The notes under the pieces were generated by a model. The model made no database searches, was not told the DNA's origin, and was given only the letters and a program-made list of their open reading frames with translations. Positions 29,598 through 39,283 of a stretch of DNA of 64,000 nt are shown piece after piece; the stretch's first letter is position 1; each line of letters begins with the position of its first letter. The translations under genes were made by a program, and so were the position numbers. The stretch is from NCBI RefSeq assembly GCF_005153485.1, contig NZ_CP039740.1, forward strand, positions 3,475,001 through 3,539,000, written 5' to 3'. Origin of the DNA: Pseudolabrys sp. FHR47. GTDB taxonomy: Bacteria; Pseudomonadota; Alphaproteobacteria; Rhizobiales; Xanthobacteraceae.

Positions 29598-30569
29598 ATG
29601 CCTGCCGCCGGACCATCACCCGCGCCCGAAGCCGACGTTCCGCCCGACCGCGTCGCCGCGGTGCGCGGCTTCAACCGCTTCTACACGCGCCAGATCGGCC
29701 TCTTGCGGAAAACCTATCTCGACACGCCCTACTCGCTCGGCGAAATGCGCGTGCTGCACGAACTGGCGCATCCGAGTGTCGAGCAACCGACGGCGAAGGA
29801 CATCGGCCGCGCCCTCGACCTCGATGCCGGCTATCTGTCGCGCGTGCTGCGCAATTTCGAGAAGCGCGGCCTGATCAAGCGCACGACGTCGAAGAATGAC
29901 GCGCGGCAGAGCCACCTGTCGCTCACGGCCCAGGGCCGCAAATTCTTCGCGCCGGCCGAAAAGCGTTCTGCCGAAGACGTCGCCGAAATGCTGGGCGCGC
30001 TCAGCGAGCGCGAGCAAAGCGAACTGGTGCGCGCCATGCGCACCATCGAAACGTTGCTTGGACAAGAGGCCGACTCGCGGCCCGCGCGCACTTATACTTT
30101 GCGCGATCTACAGCCGGGCGATCTCGGCTGGATCGTCGCCGAGCATGCCCGCGTCTATACGCGCGAATACAATTGGGACAATTCATTCGAGGCGCTGGTG
30201 GCGCAGATCGTTGCCGACTTCGCCAGGAACTTCGATCCAGCGATGGAGCGCTGCTGGGTCGCCGAGATGGATGGCGAGCCGGTGGGCTCGGTGATGCTGG
30301 TCAAGGACGATAAGCCCGGCGTCGCCCGCATCCGCCTGCTCATCGTCTCACCGAAGGCCCGTGGCCTAGGCCTTGGCCGCCGTCTCACCGACGAATGCAT
30401 CGCCTTTGCCCGCGCCAAGGGCTATCGCGCCATCACTTTGTGGACGCATGAATGCCTGACCGCCGCGCGCCATTGCTACGAGAAGGCCGGCTTCACGCTG
30501 ACCTCGAGCCAGAACAAGATGAGCTTCGGGCAGAACGTGGTGGCGGAGTTCTGGGATATGACGCTTTAG
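29598..30569 (+). CDS. MarR regulator fused to a GNAT acetyltransferase
   Basis: A 323-residue two-domain protein. Residues 1-150 form a MarR-type winged helix with SLGEMRVLHELAHPS, DIGRALDLDAGYLSRVLRNFEKRGLI (recognition helix) and SKNDARQSHLSLTAQG (wing). Residues 165-323 form a GNAT domain with VSPKARGLGLGRRLTDECIAFA (acetyl-CoA loop) and ARHCYEKAGF. This fusion is known in many bacteria; small-molecule sensing and acetylation may be linked, but the substrate is unknown. A palindrome lies just upstream. It converges with moaB. Confidence 0.9.
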   Translation: MPAAGPSPAPEADVPPDRVAAVRGFNRFYTRQIGLLRKTYLDTPYSLGEMRVLHELAHPSVEQPTAKDIGRALDLDAGYLSRVLRNFEKRGLIKRTTSKNDARQSHLSLTAQGRKFFAPAEKRSAEDVAEMLGALSEREQSELVRAMRTIETLLGQEADSRPARTYTLRDLQPGDLGWIVAEHARVYTREYNWDNSFEALVAQIVADFARNFDPAMERCWVAEMDGEPVGSVMLVKDDKPGVARIRLLIVSPKARGLGLGRRLTDECIAFARAKGYRAITLWTHECLTAARHCYEKAGFTLTSSQNKMSFGQNVVAEFWDMTL

Positions 30570-30611
30570 GCCGTCGCAAACGCAGAACGTCATCCTCTGC
30601 GAAGCGAGGTA

Positions 30612-31175
30612 CTAAGCCGTCGCGCCCTGCGCCTTCGGCCTTCGCAAATGCTCGTCCAGCCGCGGCAGAATTTCGACGAAGTTGCACGGCCGGTAGCGGT
30701 AGTCGAGCTGGTGGACGAGGATGTCGTCCCACGCGTCCTTGCAGGCACCCGGCGAACCCGGCAGGCAGAAAATGTAGGTGGCATTGGCGACGCCGGCGGT
30801 GGCGCGGGTCTGGATCGCCGAGGTGCCGATCTTCGGGTAGCTCACCATCGTGAAAAGCGTCGAGAAACCGTCCATACGCTTCTCGAACAGCGGCTCGACA
30901 GCTTCCGGCGTCACGTCACGGCCTGTGAAGCCGGTGCCTCCGGTCGAGATCACCACGTCGATGAACTTGTCCTCGATCCAGGCCTTCACCTTGCCGCGGA
31001 TGGCATCGACCTCGTCTTTCACGATCGAGCGCTCGGCGAGAATGTGCCCGGCGGCCCGAATGCGCTCGACCAACGTATTGCCGGACTTGTCGTCGGCGAG
31101 TTCGCGCGTGTCGGAAATCGTCAGCACCGCGATCTTGAGCGGCACGAACTGCTTTGATTCATCGATACCGGGCAT
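30612..31175 (-). CDS. moaB: Molybdenum cofactor biosynthesis protein B
   Basis: A 187-residue MoaB/MogA-fold protein of molybdopterin synthesis (adenylylation of the pterin or a related step). Motifs VISTGGTGFTGRDVTPEA and FCLPGSPGACKDAW are the family's pterin-binding and phosphate-loop features. ATG at 31175 gives the expected length; a longer open frame runs further upstream through the YpfJ gene but is out of frame with it. It starts 11 bases after the YpfJ-like gene's stop codon, so the two are likely cotranscribed. Confidence 0.93.
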   Translation of the reverse strand: MPGIDESKQFVPLKIAVLTISDTRELADDKSGNTLVERIRAAGHILAERSIVKDEVDAIRGKVKAWIEDKFIDVVISTGGTGFTGRDVTPEAVEPLFEKRMDGFSTLFTMVSYPKIGTSAIQTRATAGVANATYIFCLPGSPGACKDAWDDILVHQLDYRYRPCNFVEILPRLDEHLRRPKAQGATA

Positions 31176-31186
31176 GGACTGAGACC

Positions 31187-32101
31187 TTATAACTGTGCGT
31201 TCGCCGCGAAGGTATTGCACGACGACACCTTGCCGGACTTGAAGCCGGTCGTGAACCAGCGCTGGCGCTGGGCAGAGGTGCCGTGTGTGAAGGAGTCCGG
31301 TACCACGTAGCCCCGCGCCTGCTTCTGCAGCCGGTCGTCGCCGATCGCCGCCGCGGTCTGCAGCGCGGCCTCGATGTCGCCGGGCTCGATCGAATTCCAG
31401 CGCTGGTTCGACTGGTTGGCCCAGATACCGGCAAAGCAGTCGGCCTGCAGTTCGACACGGACCTGGATACGGTTCGCCGCCGCGCGATCGCCGGCCGCCT
31501 GCTGCGCCTCGCGCGCCTTCGGCAGGATGCCGAGCAGGTTCTGCACGTGATGACCGACCTCGTGCGCGATCACATAAGCCTGGGCGAACTCGCAACCCTT
31601 GCCGGTACAGGCGCGGAAGCGTGAGCGCATTTCATCGAAGAACGACGTATCGAGGAAAATGCGACGGTCCGGCGGACAATAGAACGGACCGCTGGCCGAG
31701 CTTGCCATGCCGCAGGCGCTGCTCACCTGACCGGTAAACAAGCGCAGGCGCGGCGCGCGGTATTGCTGACCGGCGGTCTCGAACACCTTGCCCCAGGTAT
31801 CTTCGGTATTACCGAGCACCGCGGCGACGAAACTGCCCATCTGATCGGTCGGTGCGCCGGTGCGCTGCGCCGGCCGATCGACACGCTGCTCATATTGTTG
31901 CGATGTCCGGCCGTTGTTCAGCATCTCCGCGCCGGAGATCAAAAGGCTCGGATCAATACCGAGCGCCCAGCCGATGAGTCCGAGCACGACAACAGTGCCG
32001 ATGCCCAAACCACCGCCGCCCACCGGCAGATTGAAACCACCGCCACCGCCGCCGCGATCGTCTTCGACGTTATCGCTGCGGCGAAAATCGTCCCAACGCA
32101 T
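31187..32101 (-). CDS. YpfJ-type neutral zinc metallopeptidase
   Basis: A 304-residue protein with one N-terminal helix (about 30-55), a Gly-rich stretch, and a zinc protease domain. The zinc motif HEVGHH (in AYVIAHEVGHHVQNLL) and the downstream ELQADCFAGIWA motif supply the ligands. Four or more cysteines suggest disulfides, and the domain should lie outside the membrane. It belongs to the family known as YpfJ/KPN_02809. ATG at 32101. It is divergent from ccrM, and the 230-base gap carries cell-cycle-type sites. Confidence 0.87.
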   Translation of the reverse strand: MRWDDFRRSDNVEDDRGGGGGGFNLPVGGGGLGIGTVVVLGLIGWALGIDPSLLISGAEMLNNGRTSQQYEQRVDRPAQRTGAPTDQMGSFVAAVLGNTEDTWGKVFETAGQQYRAPRLRLFTGQVSSACGMASSASGPFYCPPDRRIFLDTSFFDEMRSRFRACTGKGCEFAQAYVIAHEVGHHVQNLLGILPKAREAQQAAGDRAAANRIQVRVELQADCFAGIWANQSNQRWNSIEPGDIEAALQTAAAIGDDRLQKQARGYVVPDSFTHGTSAQRQRWFTTGFKSGKVSSCNTFAANAQL

Positions 32102-32184
32102 TCAATCTGTCTCCCAACCCGCGCTGCCCTGACCGTTTCCTTTAGCACGACTGATTGCGGCAATACTTGGCACACTGTTAACCT

Positions 32185-32210
32185 CTGCTAACTCCCGGTT
32201 AAGTTAGCAG
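32185..32210. promoter_or_regulatory. Inverted repeat containing a CtrA-like box, upstream of ccrM
   Basis: CTGCTAACT (32185-32193) and AGTTAGCAG (32202-32210) form a perfect 9-bp inverted repeat with an 8-base spacer. Within it, CTAA-N7-TTAA (32188-32202) differs by one base from the alphaproteobacterial CtrA box TTAA-N7-TTAA; read on the other strand it is TTAA-N7-TTAG. In Caulobacter, CtrA activates ccrM, so this is a sensible candidate site, about 130 bases from the ccrM start. Confidence 0.45.
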
Positions 32211-32316
32211 AATTCGTTCCGACAAATTTTTCTATAAAGGTTTTTTTCACCTTGGGCTGCGCATGATGCGGGCCTGTCGGTTTGTAGGTCCCGCGTCAGC
32301 CGACCGCGTCGTCCTT

Positions 32317-33475
<1,159 letters not shown>

Positions 33476-33485
33476 TTCTCCGCCG

Positions 33486-35147
33486 TCAGCCTTTCTTCGG
33501 CTTCAACGCCTCCCCGGTCTCTTCCGAGATCACGGTTGAATGTCCGTAATCACCGTCCGGCTCCGGCACGCCTTTGCGCAGCAGAAACTTGACAGAATGC
33601 GCGCCGTTCAATCCGGCCGGAATGCGGATCTTCCGGTTGATGATGTATTCGCCGCCGCTGCGCGTCAGAGCGCCCGAACCGACAAGCTGCAGCAGACCGG
33701 CCTCCTGTGGCAGCACCTCGTAGGGCTCCGCCGGCACCGAGGCGACGACAGCCTTGGCATCGATGGTAACCACACCACCTGGGCTATAGCGATCGAGGTC
33801 CGACGAAGCCTGGCGGTCCGGCTTTACGGCGGTGATCTTGCCATCGTTTAGAATGTAGCTCGTGCCATTCTGCACAATGGTCAGGCCCGGCCTGTCCGGG
33901 CCGACCGACTCGATCTTGCCCGACGGCACACTGAAAGCGACTATCGCGTATTTGCCGGAAACCATCTCGGGCGCCTTGCCCGTCATCGTCCGCACGAAGC
34001 CGGCGGCCTTCGCCGAGTCCGTCGACGGCACGTTAGAGAAATAGCGCATGCAGCCGGTGCGCTCTGGGAATGTCACGCGATCGGCCGGCAGACCCGTGGC
34101 GCCGGCGGCGATCCGCGGCTTTTCGCCGGATTGTACACCACCATTCGATGACAGTACGGCGCGTTCGATGCGCTCGACGGCGCCGTAGAAGCGCCAAATC
34201 GTCGGACGCATGGTCGCGATCACGAGATAAAGTGGTTCGCGGCCGGGCTCGACCACGACATTGCCGACACCCGTCACGTCGCTTTGCGAGCCGAGCGCGA
34301 CGGTCGAGAGGGATTCAGTCTGATAGCTGCCGAGCAGCACGACCTTGGCGGCCTGCGAAGCCTTCGGCAGGTCGCAGCCCGGTTGCACCTTGTCCGGGGC
34401 CGGCGGCCGCGCAGCCTCCATCCGCTCGCGATTGACATCCCTACGCTCGGCGTCGAGTTCATCCAGCGAGATGGTGCCGTTGCCGTCCTTGTCGACGGCG
34501 CGAAAATACGCCGACGCCGCGTTCTCGACATCGAGCGATGTGAGGGCGGTTTTGCCTTCCCGCGCCAGCGACAACATTTGCCGCGCAACGATGCGAAGAT
34601 TGTTGACCGTGCCTTGCGCGTAGACGCGCTGTGACGCGGCGTAATCCATCGCCTCCTTGATGCTCAGGCGGCCATCCTTGTCGGTATCGGCTTCCATCGT
34701 CTTGCGCAGGCTCTGCTCGATCCGTTCTTGCGGTCCCGGACTGCCGGGGCGAGCCGGCTGAAGCAGCGTTCCGTTACGGCGCATGTCATACTGAAGTTTC
34801 TGGCGCAACTCCTGCTCGGTGACATAACCGTCGCCGTCGAGATCGGCCGGCATGATCTGCATGACGAAAGTCGTGCGCCAGCCGGCCTCGCCGATCTTCA
34901 CCTGCAGATCGATGTCGTCCTGATCGAATACGTCATTTCCATCGGCGTCCTGCCGCTCAAACTCGCCGCGAAGCGAGGCGAGAAAACGATCCAGCGTCAT
35001 GCCGCCTTGCAGGCGATTAACCAGATACTGACGCGGGGAGGGCAACGGCGGCCCGGAGTTCTCTTGTGAAACCCGCAGCACCTGGGCTTGGGCGTCCGGC
35101 GAGGCAATGCAGGCAAGCATCGCGGCGACAATGAATTTCTTCACCAT
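33486..35147 (-). CDS. Exported EF-hand calcium-binding protein
   Basis: A 553-residue protein with a signal peptide (residues 1-21, MVKKFIVAAMLACIASPDAQA) and four EF-hand loops: D67-D78 (DADGNDVFDQDD), D102-E113, D154-E165 (DTDKDGRLSIKE) and D219-E230 (DKDGNGTISLDE). The first ends in Asp and is likely weaker. The remaining ~300 residues (from 260) are beta-rich and not recognised; they contain two cysteines (GCDLP and GCMRYF). It is likely periplasmic or secreted. It converges with ccrM. Confidence 0.85.
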   Translation of the reverse strand: MVKKFIVAAMLACIASPDAQAQVLRVSQENSGPPLPSPRQYLVNRLQGGMTLDRFLASLRGEFERQDADGNDVFDQDDIDLQVKIGEAGWRTTFVMQIMPADLDGDGYVTEQELRQKLQYDMRRNGTLLQPARPGSPGPQERIEQSLRKTMEADTDKDGRLSIKEAMDYAASQRVYAQGTVNNLRIVARQMLSLAREGKTALTSLDVENAASAYFRAVDKDGNGTISLDELDAERRDVNRERMEAARPPAPDKVQPGCDLPKASQAAKVVLLGSYQTESLSTVALGSQSDVTGVGNVVVEPGREPLYLVIATMRPTIWRFYGAVERIERAVLSSNGGVQSGEKPRIAAGATGLPADRVTFPERTGCMRYFSNVPSTDSAKAAGFVRTMTGKAPEMVSGKYAIVAFSVPSGKIESVGPDRPGLTIVQNGTSYILNDGKITAVKPDRQASSDLDRYSPGGVVTIDAKAVVASVPAEPYEVLPQEAGLLQLVGSGALTRSGGEYIINRKIRIPAGLNGAHSVKFLLRKGVPEPDGDYGHSTVISEETGEALKPKKG

Positions 35148-35268
35148 AACGAACGCGCCTCTTTCATGCGATGAGAGACGCGCAGAGCCTAATTTGAAAT
35201 TGGTGACGCGCGTATTACTAAACTGGCGCGTGCATCAAGATCGACAAATACGGCCTTAACGCAATCGG

Positions 35269-35754
35269 TCAATTCGTACCGAGCGCGTCGACCAACAGCT
35301 CCAACGCCCGCTTCGCGAACGCGTCCATATTGGCCGCGCGGTCGGTGCTGCCGGTTTCCAGCGTGATCGCGCGCTCGACCGGCCCTGCGAGCGCGATACA
35401 GGAGTGACCGGCGGCATCGCCATAGCGGTTGCCGGTCGGGCCGGTGGCGCCGGTCTCGCCCAGGCCCCAGGTCGCGCCCATCTTGTCGCGGATCGTGCGC
35501 GCCCCGAGCAGTGCATAAGGCTCGGTCGAGGGCCGCAGGCCCTTCATCTCGGCATCGCCGATCCCGAGCAGCGCCGCGCGCGACGCCTTCGTATAGACAA
35601 CCGCGCCGCCGAGAAAATAAGCCGAGGCGCCGGGCACGGCGAGCAGAGCCGCCGAGATCAGACCGCCGGTCGAGGACTCGGCAATGGCGATCGTTTCCTT
35701 GCGGGCAATCAGGCGCTCGGCGACTTGTTCGGCAAGTGGTGCAAGCGCGTTCAT
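35269..35754 (-). CDS. CinA C-terminal domain protein (nicotinamide-nucleotide amidase)
   Basis: A 161-residue PncC-type domain that deamidates nicotinamide mononucleotide, part of pyridine-nucleotide salvage. Motifs IAIAESSTGGLISAAL, YFLGGAVVYTKASR and GETGATGPTGNRYG fit. Full CinA adds an N-terminal MoaB-like half, absent here. ATG at 35754 lies 5 bases after the stop codon of the aminotransferase, so the two are in one operon. Confidence 0.92.
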   Translation of the reverse strand: MNALAPLAEQVAERLIARKETIAIAESSTGGLISAALLAVPGASAYFLGGAVVYTKASRAALLGIGDAEMKGLRPSTEPYALLGARTIRDKMGATWGLGETGATGPTGNRYGDAAGHSCIALAGPVERAITLETGSTDRAANMDAFAKRALELLVDALGTN

Positions 35755-35759
35755 GACCG

Positions 35760-36983
35760 TCAAGCCTTGGCCACGTTGCCGCTGCGCGTCGGCACGCCGA
35801 ATTCGCGGCGGCAGACCTCGGCCAGCACGGCGATGCCTTCGCGAATTTGCTGATGCGTGGGGCTGGCGAAGCAAATGCGGATGCGGCTCTGGCTATGCGC
35901 CTTGTCGGTGGACCATTCGGGGCCCGGATTGATCGCCACGCCTTCCTTCAGCGCGGCCTGATATAGCTTCAGGCTATCGACATGGTCCGGCAGCTTGACC
36001 CACAGGAAGATGCCGCCCTGGGGATCGTCGAACTCTGCGGCAGTGCCGAACTGCTCGTTCAGCGCCTCCATCAAGGTCTCGACCTTCTTGCGCAGTCCCT
36101 TGCGCAGCGCGGGAACATGGGTGGCGAACAACGGCTTGCAGTATTCGGCGAGCACCATCTGCTCCAGCGCACCGGAGCCGGCGTCGGTTTTGAGCGCCAG
36201 CATGCGCGACATGATCTGCCACGGTGCGACCACGAAGCCGACGCGCAAGGCCGGCGCAATCGATTTCGAGAACGAGCCGACATGAATGACATTGTCCGAC
36301 TTGCTCATCGCATGCAGCGCCGGCGGCCGCTGGCCGCTCCAGACGAGATCGGCATAGCAGTCGTCCTCGACGATCGGCACGCCATATTGGTCGGCAAGCG
36401 CCAGCATGCGGGCGCGACGGCTCTCGTCGAGCACGGTCGCGGTCGGGTTCTGCACTGTCGGGATCGTGTAGATGAACTTCGGCGTGACGCCGCGCGCCTT
36501 GAGATCCTTGAGCGCATCCTCGAGGGCGTCCATGCGCATGCCGCCCTTGTCGAGCGGGATGCCAATGGCGGTAACGCCGAGCTTGGTGAAGCGATTGAGC
36601 GAACCCTGGTAGTTGTCCTTCTCGACGATCACGGTGTCGCCGCGCGACAAAAGCGCGCTGTTGACCAGATCGAGGGCCTGCAGCGAACCGGAAACGATGA
36701 GGATATCGTCGGCCGTGCACGACATGCCGGCGTCGCGCTTGAGCTTTACAGCCAGAAACTCGCGCAGCGGCCGGTAGCCTTGCGGGCCGCTATTGAGGCC
36801 ATAGGTCGCCAGCGTTCGGCCCTCGCGCTGGAGCACCAATTGCGCCGCGGCCATCAATCCGTCGAGCGGCACCTCGTCGGGGTCGTTGTTGCCGCCGACG
36901 AAATTGTATTTCGGCGTACCGGTCCACCGCACCGCCGGCGGCGGCAGGCTCGCCGGAAACAGCGGCGTGAAGTCGAAGGGCAT
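35760..36983 (-). CDS. PLP-dependent aminotransferase, class I/II
   Basis: A 407-residue fold-type I aminotransferase of the LysN/MocR-catalytic type, which usually acts on 2-aminoadipate or related amino acids. The PLP lysine lies in HVGSFSKSIAPALRVGF, the PLP aspartate in IVEDDCYADLVW, and IYTIPTVQNPTA binds the cofactor. There is no MocR N-terminal helix-turn-helix. The substrate cannot be fixed. ATG at 36983. The ridA gene lies just upstream on the same strand (repeat between), and RidA is known to clear reactive intermediates from such enzymes. Confidence 0.9.
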   Translation of the reverse strand: MPFDFTPLFPASLPPPAVRWTGTPKYNFVGGNNDPDEVPLDGLMAAAQLVLQREGRTLATYGLNSGPQGYRPLREFLAVKLKRDAGMSCTADDILIVSGSLQALDLVNSALLSRGDTVIVEKDNYQGSLNRFTKLGVTAIGIPLDKGGMRMDALEDALKDLKARGVTPKFIYTIPTVQNPTATVLDESRRARMLALADQYGVPIVEDDCYADLVWSGQRPPALHAMSKSDNVIHVGSFSKSIAPALRVGFVVAPWQIMSRMLALKTDAGSGALEQMVLAEYCKPLFATHVPALRKGLRKKVETLMEALNEQFGTAAEFDDPQGGIFLWVKLPDHVDSLKLYQAALKEGVAINPGPEWSTDKAHSQSRIRICFASPTHQQIREGIAVLAEVCRREFGVPTRSGNVAKA

Positions 36984-37000
36984 GAGTGTCTTCTCCCAAC

Positions 37001-37088
37001 GTCATGCCCGCACTTGTTGCGGGCATCCACGTCTTGCTTTTCTCTCATTAGAGAAGACGTGGATGGCCGGCACAAGGCCGGCCATGAC
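37001..37088. repeat. Dispersed palindromic repeat, family A (copy 2)
   Basis: Outer arms GTCATGCCCGCACTTGTTGC and CACAAGGCCGGCCATGAC with inner arms CATCCACGTCTTGCTTT and AGAAGACGTGGATG, as in 21846-21934. It lies between ridA and the aminotransferase on the same strand and may influence their joint transcript. Confidence 0.85.
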
Positions 37089-37107
37089 GGGTTGTCAGGC
37101 GCCGCCC

Positions 37108-37458
37108 TTATTTCGCCGCCTGCACCATGATCTCGACCTTGTATTCCGGTGCGGCGAGCCGCGCCTCGACGGTGGCGCGCGCCGGCGTGTTGCCCGGCGA
37201 CACCCAGGCGTCCCAGGCCGCGTTCATGGCGGCGAATTCCGACATCGAGGTGACCCAGATATTGGCCGACAGCAGCTTCGACTTGTCGGTGCCGGCCTTG
37301 GCCAGGTAGCCGTCGATCTGCGCCAGAATGTCCTTGGTCTGGGCCGTCATGTCCTTGCCCTTGGGATCGTTGGCGACGATGCCCGCCAGGTAGACGGTGT
37401 TGCCATGAACCACGCATTTGCTCATGCGCTGGTTGGAATCGTAACGCTCGATGGCCAT
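37108..37458 (-). CDS. RidA family enamine/imine deaminase
   Basis: A 116-residue YjgF/RidA protein, a trimer that hydrolyses reactive 2-aminoacrylate-type enamines formed by PLP enzymes. The conserved Arg lies in NTPARATVEARLA, and YLAGIVANDPKG and VEIMVQAAK are family elements. ATG at 37458. It is upstream of the PLP aminotransferase on the same strand, in keeping with its role as a protective partner. Confidence 0.92.
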   Translation of the reverse strand: MAIERYDSNQRMSKCVVHGNTVYLAGIVANDPKGKDMTAQTKDILAQIDGYLAKAGTDKSKLLSANIWVTSMSEFAAMNAAWDAWVSPGNTPARATVEARLAAPEYKVEIMVQAAK

Positions 37459-37599
37459 CGGCCTGCCTCCACTCGGTTGAAAAATCCGGCGGAGTCTTAG
37501 CGGTCTTCGGCGCGGAAGGGAACTCGGAACCCAACTTTTGATTTATAGTGGCAAGCGCGCGCGTGACCCGCCGCCGCGCCGCAACAGGGAGAGTTCGTC

Positions 37600-38184
37600 A
37601 TGGGCTGGTTTTCCTCCGATATCGACACATTCGAAGAGCTGTTCGTCCACAGCTTGCAGGACATCTACTATGCCGAGCACCAGATCAGGAAGTCGCTGCC
37701 CGACATGATCGAGAAGGCGTCCGATGCCGAGCTCAAGAAGAGCTTCCGGATGCACCTCAAGCAGACCGACGGCCAGATCAAGCGGCTCGACCGCGTGTTC
37801 AAGATGATGAAGTCGGTACCGCAGGGCACCAAGTGCCCGGCCATCGACGGCATCATCGAGGAGGCAAACGACATCGCCGGCGAGATCGAGAACAAGACCA
37901 TCCTCAATGCCGCGCTGATCGCCGCGGCGCAGGCGGTCGAGCACTACGAAATCACGCGTTACGGCACACTGGTCGCCTGGGCACGGCTGATCGGCCGGCC
38001 GGACGTCGCCAAGGTGCTCAACATGAACCTCAAGGAAGAGAAGGCAACCGACAAGAAGCTGGGCGGCATCGCCAAGCGCAAGATCAACAAGAAGGCGGCC
38101 GCGACAAAGCTGAAGAAGCCGAGCAAGGCCGAGGAAGCCGAGAACGCCATCCTGGTTGCCGCGGCGGGCATTCCGGCGATTTGA
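37600..38184 (+). CDS. Ferritin-like YciE/DUF892 protein
   Basis: A 194-residue four-helix protein of the DUF892 (YciE/YciF) family linked to stress, with FEELFVHSLQDIYYAEHQI at the N-terminus and QAVEHYEITRYGTLVAWA with Glu and His residues of the kind that bind a di-metal site. A C-terminal Lys/Ala-rich stretch (KRKINKKAAATKLKKPSKAEEAE) adds about 30 residues. GGGAGAG precedes ATG 37600. No partner gene is adjacent on this strand. Confidence 0.88.
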   Translation: MGWFSSDIDTFEELFVHSLQDIYYAEHQIRKSLPDMIEKASDAELKKSFRMHLKQTDGQIKRLDRVFKMMKSVPQGTKCPAIDGIIEEANDIAGEIENKTILNAALIAAAQAVEHYEITRYGTLVAWARLIGRPDVAKVLNMNLKEEKATDKKLGGIAKRKINKKAAATKLKKPSKAEEAENAILVAAAGIPAI

Positions 38185-38195
38185 CCGAGGGCGCC

Positions 38196-38269
38196 GTCAT
38201 CGCCCGCGAAGGCGGGCGATCCAGCGCTTCGCTGCAGAGCTGGGTCCTCCGCTTTCGCGGAGGACGACG
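38196..38269. repeat. Dispersed palindromic repeat, family B (copy 2)
   Basis: TCGCCCGCGAAGGCGGGCGA and GTCCTCCGCTTTCGCGGAGGAC, the same pair of hairpins as at 27531-27611. It lies between the convergent DUF892 and SMP-30 genes. A fragment with the same start (CGTCATCCTCTGCGAAG) is at about 30588-30605. Confidence 0.85.
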
Positions 38270-38277
38270 TTGAGTGA

Positions 38278-39249
38278 TCATCCCCCCTTCACGCCCTGCG
38301 TATTGACGTAGAGCGCGTAAAGCGAATGCGCGGCGGCCATGAACAGGCGGTTGCGTTTGACGCCGCCGAAACAGACATTGGCGCAGCGCTCCGGCAACGA
38401 GATGTGGCCGATCGGCTCGCCTTGCGGCGTAAACACGCGCACGCCGTCGAGTTCCGGCGTCATGCCCCAGCCGCACCACAGATTGCCGTCGATATCGACG
38501 CGGAAGCCATCCGGCGTGCCGTCGGGACCCGCATCGATCAGCACCTTGCGGTTCGACAACTTGTCGCCGGCGCCGACGTCGAAGCTCAGAATCTTGCGCG
38601 GCTCGCTGCGCGACTCGACGATATAGAGTCTCGATTCGTCTGGCGAGAAAGCGAGCCCGTTCGGCTGGTTGATGCCTTCCATCACTACCGCGGCCTTTCC
38701 GGTCTGCGGATCGATCCGATAGACATTGATCGGTAGCTCGGATTCCGCCTTGTCACCCTCGTAGTTGCTGAGAATTCCGAACTGCGGATCGGTGAACCAG
38801 ATCGAGCCGTCCGACTTCACCACGACGTCGTTCGGTGAATTGAGCCGCTTGCCGTCGAACCTGTCGCATATCACCGTGATGCTGCCGTCATATTCGGTGC
38901 GGGTGACACGGCGCGTCAGATGCTCGCAGGTGATGAGCCGGCCGTGGCGGTCGCGCGTGTTGCCGTTGCCATTGTTCGACGGCTTGCGGAATGGGCTGAC
39001 CTGCCCGCTCTCCTCGTCCCACTTCAACATCACGTTGCCGGGCACGTCGCTCCAGATCAGGCAACGCGCGTCGCCAAAATAAACCGGGCCCTCGCCCCAG
39101 CGCGTGCCGGTGTAAAGACGCTCCACGCTCGACAGCGGCAGATGATATTTCTTGAAGCGCGGATCGAGCGCGGTGATCAGCGGATCCGGATAACGCTGGC
39201 TGGGCGACCATTGGCCCGCGAGCACCGCGGCTTTGCTATCGAGCGACAT
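38278..39249 (-). CDS. SMP-30/gluconolactonase family protein
   Basis: A 323-residue six-bladed beta-propeller that hydrolyses sugar lactones using a bound divalent metal. SPNDVVVKSDGSIWFTDPQFG and PNGLAFSPDESRLYIVES are conserved propeller motifs, with the metal-binding Asn and Asp (NGLAFSPDE). Substrate unknown. No signal peptide is seen, so it is likely cytoplasmic. ATG at 39249. It is not clearly in an operon with mutY, 34 bases upstream. Confidence 0.88.
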   Translation of the reverse strand: MSLDSKAAVLAGQWSPSQRYPDPLITALDPRFKKYHLPLSSVERLYTGTRWGEGPVYFGDARCLIWSDVPGNVMLKWDEESGQVSPFRKPSNNGNGNTRDRHGRLITCEHLTRRVTRTEYDGSITVICDRFDGKRLNSPNDVVVKSDGSIWFTDPQFGILSNYEGDKAESELPINVYRIDPQTGKAAVVMEGINQPNGLAFSPDESRLYIVESRSEPRKILSFDVGAGDKLSNRKVLIDAGPDGTPDGFRVDIDGNLWCGWGMTPELDGVRVFTPQGEPIGHISLPERCANVCFGGVKRNRLFMAAAHSLYALYVNTQGVKGG

Positions 39250-39283
39250 CGTTCTGATTTCCCCCAGGGATATTGTTCTGCAA

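Noticed and set aside
32161..32210. TTAACCTCTGCTAAC as a second CtrA box
   Set aside because: The half-sites are one base out of register (TTAA-N7-TAAC), unlike the adjacent CTAA-N7-TTAA, which keeps the spacing.
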